From contig NZ_SZPZ01000004.1 of the NCBI RefSeq assembly GCF_005233875.1, positions 558,001-622,000 on the forward strand: a stretch of DNA of 64,000 nucleotides. Reading direction: 5' to 3'. The translations under genes were made by a program, and so were the position numbers. The number at the start of each line of letters is the position of its first letter. Positions within the stretch are counted from its first letter, which is position 1. The notes under the pieces were generated by a model that did not search any database, was not told the origin of the DNA, and worked only from the letters and a program-made list of their open reading frames with translations. This document shows, one piece after another, positions 16,515-24,472 of this stretch. The stretch is from Kribbella jiaozuonensis (GTDB lineage Bacteria; Actinomycetota; Actinomycetes; Propionibacteriales; Kribbellaceae).

Positions 16515-18668
16515 TCACTGTTTGTACACGCCGAACTCGTACAGCGAATAGCCGAACCCGGTCCCGCGTTGCGTGCCGGTCAACCGGACATACCGCCCGG
16601 AACCCGCCACCCCGAGGTCGTCGACATCGCCGTTGCCGTCAGCGGTGCTGTAGAGCTGCCGCCAGGTGTTCCCGTCGTCCGACACCTCGATCCGGTAGGC
16701 CCGCGCGTACGCCGACTCCCAGACCAGCTGGATGCGGTCGAACGATGTCACCTGTCCGAGATCCACCTGCACCCACTGCGGATCCGACCAGTCGCTGGCC
16801 CAGCGCGTCGTCACGTTCCCATCGGTCACGTTCGACGGCGGGTACGGGGCTCCGTCGCCGACCTGCTGGTACGACGAGGCGGTCACCGGCTTGCCGCGGG
16901 CCACATTGGTGCCGCTGACCGGAGGTGCGACCACGCGGAACGACCTGGTCTCGATCCCCACGTTGCCATGACCGTCACGGACGTAGTCGTACAGCTTCCA
17001 CACCCCGAGCCGCTGCGGCACGGTCACCGTGAACGGCCCGTTCCCGCTCGACGGCGTCGTCACCAGCGCCCCACTTCCGTCGATGTACTTCCCACCGGCC
17101 TTGAACTCGTGCGTGAGCGCGTCGCCGTCCGGATCGCTGACCGCAACGTTGACCGTGATCGTCCCGCCGGCCGGCACGTCGGTCGTCCGGCTCAGGGTCA
17201 TGGCGCTGATCAGCGGAGCGGTGTTCCCGCCGGACGGTCCGCCGTACGCCTGTCGCACGGCGTACCAGGCCGGGCTCTTCTCGTTGCCGGGCGTGAGGTT
17301 GAACCAGACCGCGCCGAAGTCGTTCTCGCTGCCGTAGTGGAACAGCGTCGCGCCCAGCGCCACGCCGGTGTGCCCGATGATGCAGTTCCAGGCTTGGGTG
17401 TAACCGTCCCGCTTCTGCAGGTCGGTCGGCTGGTTCGGTACGCCGTTCGCGTCGTTCGGCACCTCCCACTCGCCGGCCGGTCCGCTCTCGGTGAGGATGT
17501 AGGGCTTGGTGTAACCGCCGCTGATCCAGTCCTGCTTCACCTGACAGACGTGCCCGTACGAGTTCACCGCGAGCAGGTCGAGGTCCGGTGCGTACTGCTT
17601 GAAGTACGGCCACGCTCCGGTCCACGCGTCCGTCGATGTGACCGGATGGTTCGGGTCGATCGCGTGGATCGCCTTGGCGCCCTCATTGACGAACGTCGCG
17701 TAAGCGATCCGCTGCTGCTCGAGCTCGGCACCGGAGTAGCAGTTCTGCAGCCCGAGCACGGACTCGTTGCCGACGTCCCACAACAGCACGCCCTGGTTGT
17801 CCTTGTACTCCGTCGTCCAGCGCCGGATCTCGCCGAGCATCGTGGTCTTGTAGTTCGTGTCGGTGACGTAGTTGACGCAACCGCCGCTGCCGGGTCCACC
17901 ACCAGGTTGGAGCCAGTAGCCGGCGACGACCCGCATGCCGTTCGCGGCCGCCGCGTCGAAGAGAGGCTTGGAGCTCGCGTCGGTTCCCCAGGTACGAACG
18001 GTGTTGACGCCGATCGACTTCAACTCGGGCAGCCGTTGCGCGGCTTCTGTTGCCGGTGGCCCCCAAGTCAGACCCTTGACCACCCAGGGCGCGTTGTTGA
18101 CCAGCAGCTGCCAGTTCCCTTGACTGCCGGCGACGCGAACGGTGCCGGAGCCCTGCGGCGGTCCGCCGGTGCCGGGCGTGCCGTAGACCTGGAACTCCCA
18201 CAGCGAGTAGCCGTACCCGCCGACGCGCTGGGTGCCGTAGAAGCGGACGTACCGTCCGGAACCGCTCACCGGCAGCGTCTCGGTGCCGCCGTGCCCGGTG
18301 GTGGTGCTGTACACCTGGGTCCACTGCGTGCCGTCGGCCGACACCTCGATCCGGTAGCCGGTCGCGTATGCCGCTTCCCACTGCAGCACGACCTGGTCGA
18401 TAGCGGCCGTCGCACCGAGGTCCACCTGCAACCACTGCGGATCGGCGAACGTGCTCGACCACCGCGTGCCGGGATCACCGTCCACGGCGGCTGTGGCCGG
18501 CGTACCTGCGCCTTCACTGGACGAAGCTGTCACCGGTTTGCCCTGCGAGAGCAGGCTTCCGGCCTGGGCCCGTTGCTGGGCAGTCTCGTGCGCGGCCGCG
18601 GGCTGGACGAGACTGCCCAGCAACAACAGGCCGACCGCACTCACAGCCGTGAATGAGAAGAGTTTCAT
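16515..18668 (-). CDS. Secreted TIM-barrel glycoside hydrolase with two discoidin domains
   Basis: A 717-residue secreted protein: signal peptide 1-26, discoidin/CBM32-like domain at about 38-163, catalytic TIM barrel at about 175-470, an Ig-like domain at about 475-580 (VSDPDGDALTHEFKAGGKYI) and a second discoidin domain at 585-717. The barrel has clan GH-A features: VKGLTWGP, GVNTVRTWGTDASSKPLFDA, the acid/base motif LLWDVGNESVLG and the nucleophile segment YILTESGPAGEWE. GH2-C/GH5/GH72-like enzymes share this pattern, so the exact family is open. A beta-glucan substrate is plausible. ATG 18668 follows a purine-rich GAAGGAG. The promoter carries the LacI-type operator at 18695-18710. Confidence 0.83.
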   Translation of the reverse strand: MKLFSFTAVSAVGLLLLGSLVQPAAAHETAQQRAQAGSLLSQGKPVTASSSEGAGTPATAAVDGDPGTRWSSTFADPQWLQVDLGATAAIDQVVLQWEAAYATGYRIEVSADGTQWTQVYSTTTGHGGTETLPVSGSGRYVRFYGTQRVGGYGYSLWEFQVYGTPGTGGPPQGSGTVRVAGSQGNWQLLVNNAPWVVKGLTWGPPATEAAQRLPELKSIGVNTVRTWGTDASSKPLFDAAAANGMRVVAGYWLQPGGGPGSGGCVNYVTDTNYKTTMLGEIRRWTTEYKDNQGVLLWDVGNESVLGLQNCYSGAELEQQRIAYATFVNEGAKAIHAIDPNHPVTSTDAWTGAWPYFKQYAPDLDLLAVNSYGHVCQVKQDWISGGYTKPYILTESGPAGEWEVPNDANGVPNQPTDLQKRDGYTQAWNCIIGHTGVALGATLFHYGSENDFGAVWFNLTPGNEKSPAWYAVRQAYGGPSGGNTAPLISAMTLSRTTDVPAGGTITVNVAVSDPDGDALTHEFKAGGKYIDGSGALVTTPSSGNGPFTVTVPQRLGVWKLYDYVRDGHGNVGIETRSFRVVAPPVSGTNVARGKPVTASSYQQVGDGAPYPPSNVTDGNVTTRWASDWSDPQWVQVDLGQVTSFDRIQLVWESAYARAYRIEVSDDGNTWRQLYSTADGNGDVDDLGVAGSGRYVRLTGTQRGTGFGYSLYEFGVYKQ

Positions 18669-18694
18669 CGGGGCGGAACTCCTTCGGGAGAGAT

Positions 18695-18710
18695 GAGAGA
18701 GCGCTCTCTC
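18695..18710 (-). promoter_or_regulatory. LacI-type operator upstream of the TIM-barrel hydrolase/LacI operon
   Basis: The perfect 16-bp palindrome GAGAGAGCGCTCTCTC lies 27 bp upstream of the 18668 start. On the minus strand a TTGACA (18743-18748) with a 17-bp spacer to GAACAT (18720-18725) forms a candidate promoter, placing the operator over the start point. Transcription from here would also cover the lacI gene. Confidence 0.88.
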
Positions 18711-18822
18711 GCGGCACCGATGTTCCTGACCCGCACCCGGCTTGTCAATGCCTCGTCACGCTCCGCCGGTTCCGGAACCGGCGGAGGGTTGACACCGTCG
18801 GACGGCCGGAACAAGGTGTTTC

Positions 18823-18836
18823 AGAGAGCGCTCTCC
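18823..18836 (+). promoter_or_regulatory. LacI-type operator upstream of the DUF1996 gene
   Basis: AGAGAGCGCTCTCC, identical to the other two sites except for the last base, lies 69 bp upstream of the GTG at 18906. A TTGACA at 18789-18794 with a 17-bp spacer to CAAGGT (18812-18817) places the operator just after the -10. The divergent region 18669-18905 therefore holds two operators, one for each direction. Confidence 0.85.
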
Positions 18837-18905
18837 CGCGATTCGTCCACCCGCGGGCTGCCCGATCCACCGCCCCGCGGAATCCCCCCGACCCGGAGGA
18901 GTTCC

Positions 18906-19838
18906 GTGTTCCCGAGAAAGAAGAGAATCCTGTACGCCGGTGGCACCGCCGCCGGCGTCGTCGCCGCCCTGCTGACCGCCCTCACCGGGTCCGCCGCGCA
19001 GGCCGACGACCTGGTCACGCACCACGAGTTCCAGGTCAACTGCACCGTCCATCACCGCGCTCCCGACGACCCGATCGTGTTCCCGAACCTGCCGGGCGCC
19101 TCCCACGAACACAGCTTCGTCGGTAACACGACGACGAACGCCGCCACGACGCTGGACAGCCTGAACGGCGCGGGCGCCTACTCGACGACCTGCCTGAATC
19201 CCGATGATCTGTCCGCCTACTGGTGGCCGACGATGTTCCGCGGCGACCAGCCGGTCGTCCAGACCTGGGCGCAGGTCATCTACTACAAGTCCGGAATCCT
19301 CAACTACCAAGAAGTTCAGCCGTTCCCGCCGGGGCTCCGGTTCGTGGTCGGCAGCCCGACGGCTACGCAGGACGCATTCCGGACCGCACCGGGTGCCGTC
19401 GAGGGCTGGGAGTGCGGGGACAGCTTCCACAACTGGGACTTCCCGGCCAGCTGTCCGGCCGGAACCCAGCTCAACATCCGTTACCAGGCACCGAGTTGCT
19501 GGAACGGCCGCGACCTCGACTCCGCCGACCACAAGAGCCACATGGCGTACCCGGTCAACGGCGTCTGCCCCGCCTCGCACCCGAACCCGGTGCCGATGCT
19601 GGAGTTCAAGATCGCGTTCCCCGCCGACGGCGACCTGACCGGCATCCGGCTCGCCAGCGGTCGCGGGTACTCCTGGCACTACGACTTCTTCAACGCCTGG
19701 GATCCGCCCACACTCGCAGCTCTGGTGAGCCACTGCATCAACGGTGGTCTGCAGTGCAATTCCAAGGGTTTCGATCTCTACAAGCCCGACCGCGGCCAGG
19801 CCCTGGGCGACAACTACCGCCTCCCCGGCCGCCCCTGA
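18906..19838 (+). CDS. Secreted DUF1996 protein
   Basis: A 310-residue DUF1996 protein. The family is common in fungi and also occurs in actinobacteria; its function is unknown. A signal sequence (KKRILYAGGTAAGVVAALLT, cleavage near AQA|DD) precedes the domain. Family features seen are VNCTVHHRAPDDPIVFPN, ASHEHSFVGN, AYWWPTMF, GWECGDSFHNWDFPASCP, CWNGRDLDSADHKSHMAYP, and a cysteine-rich layout compatible with disulfides. GTG 18906 has AGGAG 6 bases upstream; the frame remains open to 18693, but that part crosses the operators. A hairpin follows the stop. Its LacI operator suggests it acts with the two discoidin-bearing hydrolases on the same polymer. Confidence 0.87.
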   Translation: MFPRKKRILYAGGTAAGVVAALLTALTGSAAQADDLVTHHEFQVNCTVHHRAPDDPIVFPNLPGASHEHSFVGNTTTNAATTLDSLNGAGAYSTTCLNPDDLSAYWWPTMFRGDQPVVQTWAQVIYYKSGILNYQEVQPFPPGLRFVVGSPTATQDAFRTAPGAVEGWECGDSFHNWDFPASCPAGTQLNIRYQAPSCWNGRDLDSADHKSHMAYPVNGVCPASHPNPVPMLEFKIAFPADGDLTGIRLASGRGYSWHYDFFNAWDPPTLAALVSHCINGGLQCNSKGFDLYKPDRGQALGDNYRLPGRP

Positions 19839-19843
19839 AACCT

Positions 19844-19882
19844 CCTGCGGTGCCGGGCGTGGGCAGACCCCGGCACCGCAGG
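19844..19882 (+). terminator. Terminator or attenuator hairpin
   Basis: A perfect 14-bp stem (CCTGCGGTGCCGGG paired with CCCGGCACCGCAGG) with an 11-base loop, starting 6 bp after the DUF1996 stop and ending 21 bp before the DUF305 start. No T-run follows, as is common in actinobacteria. It probably ends the DUF1996 transcript. Confidence 0.75.
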
Positions 19883-19903
19883 CCAATCCCTGGGGACACC
19901 TCC

Positions 19904-20506
19904 ATGCCGATCCGCCGCACCCTCCTGCATCTGACCGGCGCCCTCACCGCGTGCGTCGCCGCCGGGGCCCTGACCGCCTGCAGTCCATCCACCGAGCCCG
20001 CCTCCAGCCGGCCGGCCCCTGCACCCGCGATCCAGTCCACGTTCAACCCCACCGACGCCGCCTGGCTCGAGCTGATGATCCCGATGGATGAACAGTTCCT
20101 CCACCTCCTCGACCTCGTGCCGTCCCATTCGACGAACCCCGCAGTACGACGACTTGCCGCCGGGTTGACGCCCGCCCATCGGACCGAGCTCGCAGCGCTC
20201 ACCGCGCTCCGCACCCAGGCCGGTCTGCCGACCGCGAACCCGCACGAGGGCCACGACATGCCCGGCATGATGACCGCCGACGAAGTCGTTGCCCTCAGCA
20301 ATCTCACCGGCGCCGCCTTCGACCGAACCCTCACCACGGAGATCCAGGACCACCTCACCCAGTCCGCCCTGATCACCCGCAGCGTCAAGGCCGCCGGCCA
20401 CGCCCCCGCCGTCAAGACCCTCGCCACCCGGATCGAGAAGGACCGAACCGCACAACTCGTGTTCGTCCGTACAACAGCCATTGGCAACCAAACGCCCCTA
20501 CCGTGA
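19904..20506 (+). CDS. DUF305 lipoprotein
   Basis: A 200-residue lipoprotein: signal peptide with lipobox LTAC (Cys at about residue 26), then a DUF305 ferritin-like four-helix domain (WLELMIPMDEQFLHLLDLV, LTPAHRTELAALTALRTQAG, HEGHDMPGMMTADEVVAL). The HEGHDMPGMM loop is the methionine/histidine-rich segment characteristic of DUF305 proteins, sometimes linked with copper. The family consensus HHxxAixMa is degraded here to MDEQFLHLL. ATG 19904 was chosen for the signal peptide. It is located at the surface; metal binding is inferred. Confidence 0.83.
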   Translation: MPIRRTLLHLTGALTACVAAGALTACSPSTEPASSRPAPAPAIQSTFNPTDAAWLELMIPMDEQFLHLLDLVPSHSTNPAVRRLAAGLTPAHRTELAALTALRTQAGLPTANPHEGHDMPGMMTADEVVALSNLTGAAFDRTLTTEIQDHLTQSALITRSVKAAGHAPAVKTLATRIEKDRTAQLVFVRTTAIGNQTPLP

Positions 20507-20542
20507 CACCCGTTCCGTCTCCGCCCCACGGAAGGCTGTCGC

Positions 20543-22879
20543 ATGCGCTTGGTCGCAGTTGGTCTCACGGTTGCGCTGCTGGTTCCCGCCGTACCGGCAC
20601 AGGCCTCGTTCGATCCGGCGTCGTACGTCGATCCGATGATCGGCTCCGCGCGGGACGGTACGACGTGGCCGGGCGCGGTGCGGCCGTTCGGGATGATCTC
20701 GTGGAGCCCGACGAGCACCCGTGGCGACCAGACCAGCACCGGGGCGGCGAACGGATACCAGTACGACGCGACGCGGGTCCGCGGGTTCAGCCTCACGCAC
20801 CTCAGCGGCGCCGGCTGCAACCCGGGCGCGGCGGGCGACGTACCGATCATGCCGTACGTCGGCGCGGTCGACTCCTCGCCGACGGCCGACACCACGGACG
20901 CGAAGTACGCGACGAACTTCAAGCACGAGAACGAGACCGCACGCCCCGGCCGCTACACCGTCACGCTCGACTCCGGCGTCAAGACCGACCTGGCCGTGAC
21001 GACCCGGGCCGGCGTCGGCGAGTTCACGTTCCCGAGCGACCAGGCCGCCAACCTGCTCTTCCGTACGTCGAACTCCTTGAACGGCAGCGAGGACGCCGAG
21101 GTCACCATCGACCCGGACCACCGCAAGGTGACCGGATCGGTGCTGACCGGCGCGTTCTGCGGTCGCCGGGCGAACGGCGGCGTGAACAACCGCAAGACCT
21201 ACTACCGGTTGTACTTCACCGCATCGTTCGACCAGCCGATCGTTGCCAACGGCACCTGGAAGGACAGCACCCTGGAGCCGGGCAGCACGCACACCACTGG
21301 CGGCGAGGGCTACGCCACCGGCGCGGACCGGGCCGGTCGCGGATCCGGCGGGTACGTGACGTTCGCGCCGGGCGCCGCGGTCCGAATGCGGCTCGGCATC
21401 TCGTACGTCAGCCTCGCGGGCGCCGAGCAGAACCTGCGCGCCGAACTCAGGCCGAACGTACCCGTCGGCAAGGTCGCCGCCGACGGGTACGCCGACTGGC
21501 AGCGCGAGCTCAACGCGATCCGCGTGACCGGCGGGACCGATGCGCAGCGGACCACGTTCTACACCGCGCTGTACCACACGCTGCTGCAGCCGAACGTGTT
21601 CAACGACGTGGACGGGCGATATCTGGGCTCCGACCAGAAGATCCATCGCCTCGCGCCGGGCCAGAAGGCGCAGTACGGGACATTCTCGGGCTGGGATCAG
21701 TACCGCGCGCACATCCAGCTGCTCGCGCTGCTCAAACCCGATGTCGCAGGTGACTTCGCTCAGTCCATGTACCAGTTCGCCCAGCAGAACAAAGGGATCT
21801 GGGATCGCTGGCTGCACAACAACGGTGCCACTCATGTGATGACCGGTGATCCGGCCGCGCCGACGTTGGCGACGTTCGCTGCGATGGGGGTGCGGAACTT
21901 CGATACCCGTGGCGCGTTCGACTCGCTCGTGCGCCAGGCCCGGGTTCAGAACGCCGACGCCGAGAACGATGGTGGTTGCCCAGGGCAATGCACCGGGCAA
22001 CGGCCGGCGCTGGACACGTACCTCGCGAAGCACTACGCGCCGCAGGACGCCTGCCACTGCTGGGGCGGCGCCGCGGAGACGCTGGAGAACTCGCTCGCAG
22101 ACTTCTCGCTGGCACAGTGGGGCGAGCGGCTCGGGGCTGACGTCGCCGATCTCGAGGACCGCGGCAACTGGTGGAAGAACACGTTCGACCCGGCGGTCGG
22201 GTACCAGCGGGCGCGGAAGGCGGACGGGAGCTGGCAGGACGGGTTCAGTCCGTCGACGGACGTCGGGTTCGCGCAGGGCACGACGTCGACGTACACCTGG
22301 ATGGTCCCGCAAGATGTGTCCGGGCTGGCGGCTCTGATGGGCGGGAACGCCGTCCAGCGGCTCGACACGTTCTTCCACGACGCCGACGGCAACTGGGCCG
22401 TGAAAGGCGGGAGCCCGGTGAGGTACGACCCGACCAACGAGCCGGGGCTGCACGCGCCGTGGTTGTACAACGGTCTCGGTGCGCCGTGGAAGACGCAGGA
22501 GACCACCCGGGAGATCGTCGACACCGTGTACGGGACCGGGCCATCGGGGCTTCCGGGGAACGACGATCTGGGCACGCTGTCGGCTTGGTACATCTTCGCG
22601 GCGATCGGGCTGTTCCCGCAGACGCAGGGGCGGGCCGAGCTGCTGGTGGGCAGTCCGCTGTTTCCGAAGGTCGAGGTACGGCGGAGCAACGGCGTACGGC
22701 TGACGGTCGAGGCACCGGCGACGTCAGATGCGAACCAATACGTGCAGGCGCTCAAGCTGAACGGCCACGCGCGGGCCGAGTCGTGGTTGCCGGAGTCGTT
22801 CGTCAACTACGGCGGCCGCATCTCGGTGGCGATGGGCGCCGCGCCGTCCACCTGGGGAACACCTCCGATCGACCACTGA
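20543..22879 (+). CDS. Secreted GH92 alpha-mannosidase
   Basis: A 778-residue GH92 protein, a family of calcium-dependent exo-alpha-mannosidases. It has a signal peptide (1-21), then the family-typical start SYVDPMIGSARDGTTWPGAV, RPFGMISWSP and GFSLTHLSGAGC. The catalytic half has FSGWDQYRAHIQLLALL, RYDPTNEPGLHAPWLYNGLG and GNDDLGTLSAWYIFAAIGLF, where family members commonly have GNEDCGQMSAWY; the second acidic residue is Asp instead of Glu and the Cys is Leu. No additional carbohydrate-binding module is attached. It starts 36 bp after the DUF305 stop and has no LacI-type operator. Likely substrates are mannans or fungal N-glycans. Confidence 0.93.
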   Translation: MRLVAVGLTVALLVPAVPAQASFDPASYVDPMIGSARDGTTWPGAVRPFGMISWSPTSTRGDQTSTGAANGYQYDATRVRGFSLTHLSGAGCNPGAAGDVPIMPYVGAVDSSPTADTTDAKYATNFKHENETARPGRYTVTLDSGVKTDLAVTTRAGVGEFTFPSDQAANLLFRTSNSLNGSEDAEVTIDPDHRKVTGSVLTGAFCGRRANGGVNNRKTYYRLYFTASFDQPIVANGTWKDSTLEPGSTHTTGGEGYATGADRAGRGSGGYVTFAPGAAVRMRLGISYVSLAGAEQNLRAELRPNVPVGKVAADGYADWQRELNAIRVTGGTDAQRTTFYTALYHTLLQPNVFNDVDGRYLGSDQKIHRLAPGQKAQYGTFSGWDQYRAHIQLLALLKPDVAGDFAQSMYQFAQQNKGIWDRWLHNNGATHVMTGDPAAPTLATFAAMGVRNFDTRGAFDSLVRQARVQNADAENDGGCPGQCTGQRPALDTYLAKHYAPQDACHCWGGAAETLENSLADFSLAQWGERLGADVADLEDRGNWWKNTFDPAVGYQRARKADGSWQDGFSPSTDVGFAQGTTSTYTWMVPQDVSGLAALMGGNAVQRLDTFFHDADGNWAVKGGSPVRYDPTNEPGLHAPWLYNGLGAPWKTQETTREIVDTVYGTGPSGLPGNDDLGTLSAWYIFAAIGLFPQTQGRAELLVGSPLFPKVEVRRSNGVRLTVEAPATSDANQYVQALKLNGHARAESWLPESFVNYGGRISVAMGAAPSTWGTPPIDH

Positions 22880-22907
22880 GCGGACCCGTTATGCTGGTCG
22901 GAGTTTG

Positions 22908-23010
22908 ACCGGTGGTGGGGCTCGCCGGACCGAACCGTCGCTTCGGCGGCCAACAGTCCCTACCTAGGAACCTCTCGGCGTGCGCCGGGGGGTCAGTCCA
23001 GGTAGGAGGC
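22908..23010 (+). promoter_or_regulatory. Fluoride riboswitch (crcB motif) with RBS-sequestering platform
   Basis: The aptamer lies at about 22911-22964. GGTGGTGGGGCTCGCC matches the 5' half of the crcB motif, then GAACCG, a hairpin CCGTCGCTTCGGCGG, then CCAACAGTCCCTACC at the 3' side. GGGGCT (22917-22922) can pair with AGTCCC (22955-22960), as expected for the long stem. CCTACCT at 22959-22965 is also exactly complementary to AGGTAGG at 23000-23006, which overlaps the ribosome site TAGGAGG before the GTG at 23015. When fluoride holds the aptamer together the site would be free; otherwise it is masked. The location directly before two crcB genes is the expected one. Confidence 0.8.
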
Positions 23011-23014
23011 CTCT

Positions 23015-23482
23015 GTGCAGCACCACCCCCTCAACCCGTTGCCCAAGGGGCCGGTCGACTCTGACGTCGACCTGCGGATCGACGGTCGGCAGCGACGTAC
23101 GCACGACTCGGTCCTGCTGACCGTCATCGCGGTCGGCGGGGCGATCGGCGCGACCGGTCGGTATCTTGTCGGGCTCGCGTGGCCGGGACCGTTGAGCACG
23201 CTGCTGATCAACATCGTCGGTTGCGGACTGATCGGGATCCTCATGGTGCTGGTGACCGACGTACTGACCCAGCAACGACTCGTGCGCCCGTTTCTCGGCA
23301 CCGGTGTGCTCGGCGGGTTCACCACGTTCTCGACGTACGCGCTCGATATCCAGCAACTCGTGACCCGCGGGCACGCGGGCCAGGCGCTCCTCTACCTCGC
23401 CGCGACCATCGTCGGCGCGCTGCTCGCAGTCCGTACGACGGTGACCGCGACCCGCGCGCTGATCAGCTGGAGGTCGCGATGA
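23015..23482 (+). CDS. crcB: Fluoride channel CrcB/FluC, subunit 1
   Basis: A 155-residue CrcB/FluC membrane protein with four transmembrane segments after a charged ~30-residue N-terminus. Family features are GGAIGATGRYLVG, LLINIVGCGLIGILM and the phenylalanine-box/TTFST region GVLGGFTTFSTYALD. It lets fluoride leave the cell passively. The GTG start has TAGGAGG upstream, within the riboswitch expression platform. The stop overlaps the next crcB start by 4 bp. Tandem crcB pairs usually make antiparallel heterodimers. Confidence 0.93.
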   Translation: MQHHPLNPLPKGPVDSDVDLRIDGRQRRTHDSVLLTVIAVGGAIGATGRYLVGLAWPGPLSTLLINIVGCGLIGILMVLVTDVLTQQRLVRPFLGTGVLGGFTTFSTYALDIQQLVTRGHAGQALLYLAATIVGALLAVRTTVTATRALISWRSR

Positions 23483-23850
23483 TCCGGCTGCTGCTGGTGA
23501 TCGCCGGCGGGATGATCGGAGCGCCATTGCGGTACGTCGCCGACCGTGCCGTGCAGCGCCGGCACGACTCGCTGTTCCCGTGGGGGACGTTCAGCGTCAA
23601 CGCGATCGGGTCGCTCGTCCTCGGATTCCTCGCGGGCGCGTCGGCGGGTCTGCCGCATGACGTCCAGCTGTTCGCGGGCACCGGGTTCTGCGGGGTGCTG
23701 ACGACGTACTCGACCTTCTCCTACGAGACGATCCGGCTGTTCGAGGACCGGGCGCGGTTCCTTGCCGTCGCCAACGTTGCCGCCAGCATCGTCGCCGGAC
23801 TCGGCAGCGTGTTCCTCGGCGCCGCGATCAGCCAGGCGATCTGGGGTTAG
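23479..23850 (+). CDS. crcB: Fluoride channel CrcB/FluC, subunit 2
   Basis: A 123-residue second CrcB/FluC subunit with four membrane segments: GGMIGAPLRYVADR, SVNAIGSLVLGFLAG, GFCGVLTTYSTFSYETIRL and a final helix VANVAASIVAGLGSVFLGAA. ATG 23479 overlaps the first crcB stop (ATGA), so both are made from the same message under the riboswitch. The two proteins differ clearly, consistent with fixed, opposite topologies. The stop overlaps that of the convergent glycolipid-binding-domain gene by 4 bases. Confidence 0.93.
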   Translation: MIRLLLVIAGGMIGAPLRYVADRAVQRRHDSLFPWGTFSVNAIGSLVLGFLAGASAGLPHDVQLFAGTGFCGVLTTYSTFSYETIRLFEDRARFLAVANVAASIVAGLGSVFLGAAISQAIWG

Positions 23851-24413
23851 CGGTCGCGCACGGCGATGCCCGGGTAGTCGAGGACCAGTCCTGAAGCGTC
23901 GTAGACCAGCTCGCACACGAAGTCGAACGTCGAGGACTCGTAGTGGAAGACGTGCCGGTCCTCGTCGGAGCGCAGCAGTGTGTAGCGCTGCTCGAGCCGG
24001 ATCACGCTCAGGTCGTCGGCCTGGACGAACGCCGCCGGGACCTCGAACGTCTCGCCGAGGACGAACGGCTGCCGATGGATCGGCAGCGTGTTCGTGACCG
24101 CCGACGACTCGAAGTCCACGTCGTCGCATCCGTCGAGGTCGGGCCGAGCCACCCCGCCCACGATCCACCCGCTCGTACTCCGTTCGAGCACGACCTCGCG
24201 CTCACCCGTCGCCGTCGAATTCGTCGCGCGCACGGTTCGCGTCTGCCACTCGTCGTCGACGTCGATCTCGTACCCGACGTACCAGGTCGACTCCCCCTCG
24301 CGCGCCGACGTCCGGCCGCGCAGCCGGTGACCGTCCACGAAGAGCACCTCGAACCCGACCCGTACGTCGACATGCGTCCACGACGCGGCCCGGGGCATCG
24401 ATTTCAGCTGCAT
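23847..24413 (-). CDS. Putative glycolipid-binding domain protein (DUF1089-like)
   Basis: A 188-residue protein resembling the putative glycolipid-binding family PF06475: beta-rich, with GYEIDVDDEWQTRTVRA near residue 50, WIVGGVARPDLDGCDDVDFE, SAVTNTLPIHRQ and a final DFVCELVYDASGLVLDYPGI. The segment around GCDDVDFESSAVTNTLPI is typical of the family. There is no signal peptide, so it acts in the cytoplasm. The function is unproven even for the family. Confidence 0.82.
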   Translation of the reverse strand: MQLKSMPRAASWTHVDVRVGFEVLFVDGHRLRGRTSAREGESTWYVGYEIDVDDEWQTRTVRATNSTATGEREVVLERSTSGWIVGGVARPDLDGCDDVDFESSAVTNTLPIHRQPFVLGETFEVPAAFVQADDLSVIRLEQRYTLLRSDEDRHVFHYESSTFDFVCELVYDASGLVLDYPGIAVRDR

Positions 24414-24472
24414 GCTGAGACCCTAGCCACATGGACCTTGGGCCTGGGTACTCGAGTGGACACTACGACGCG

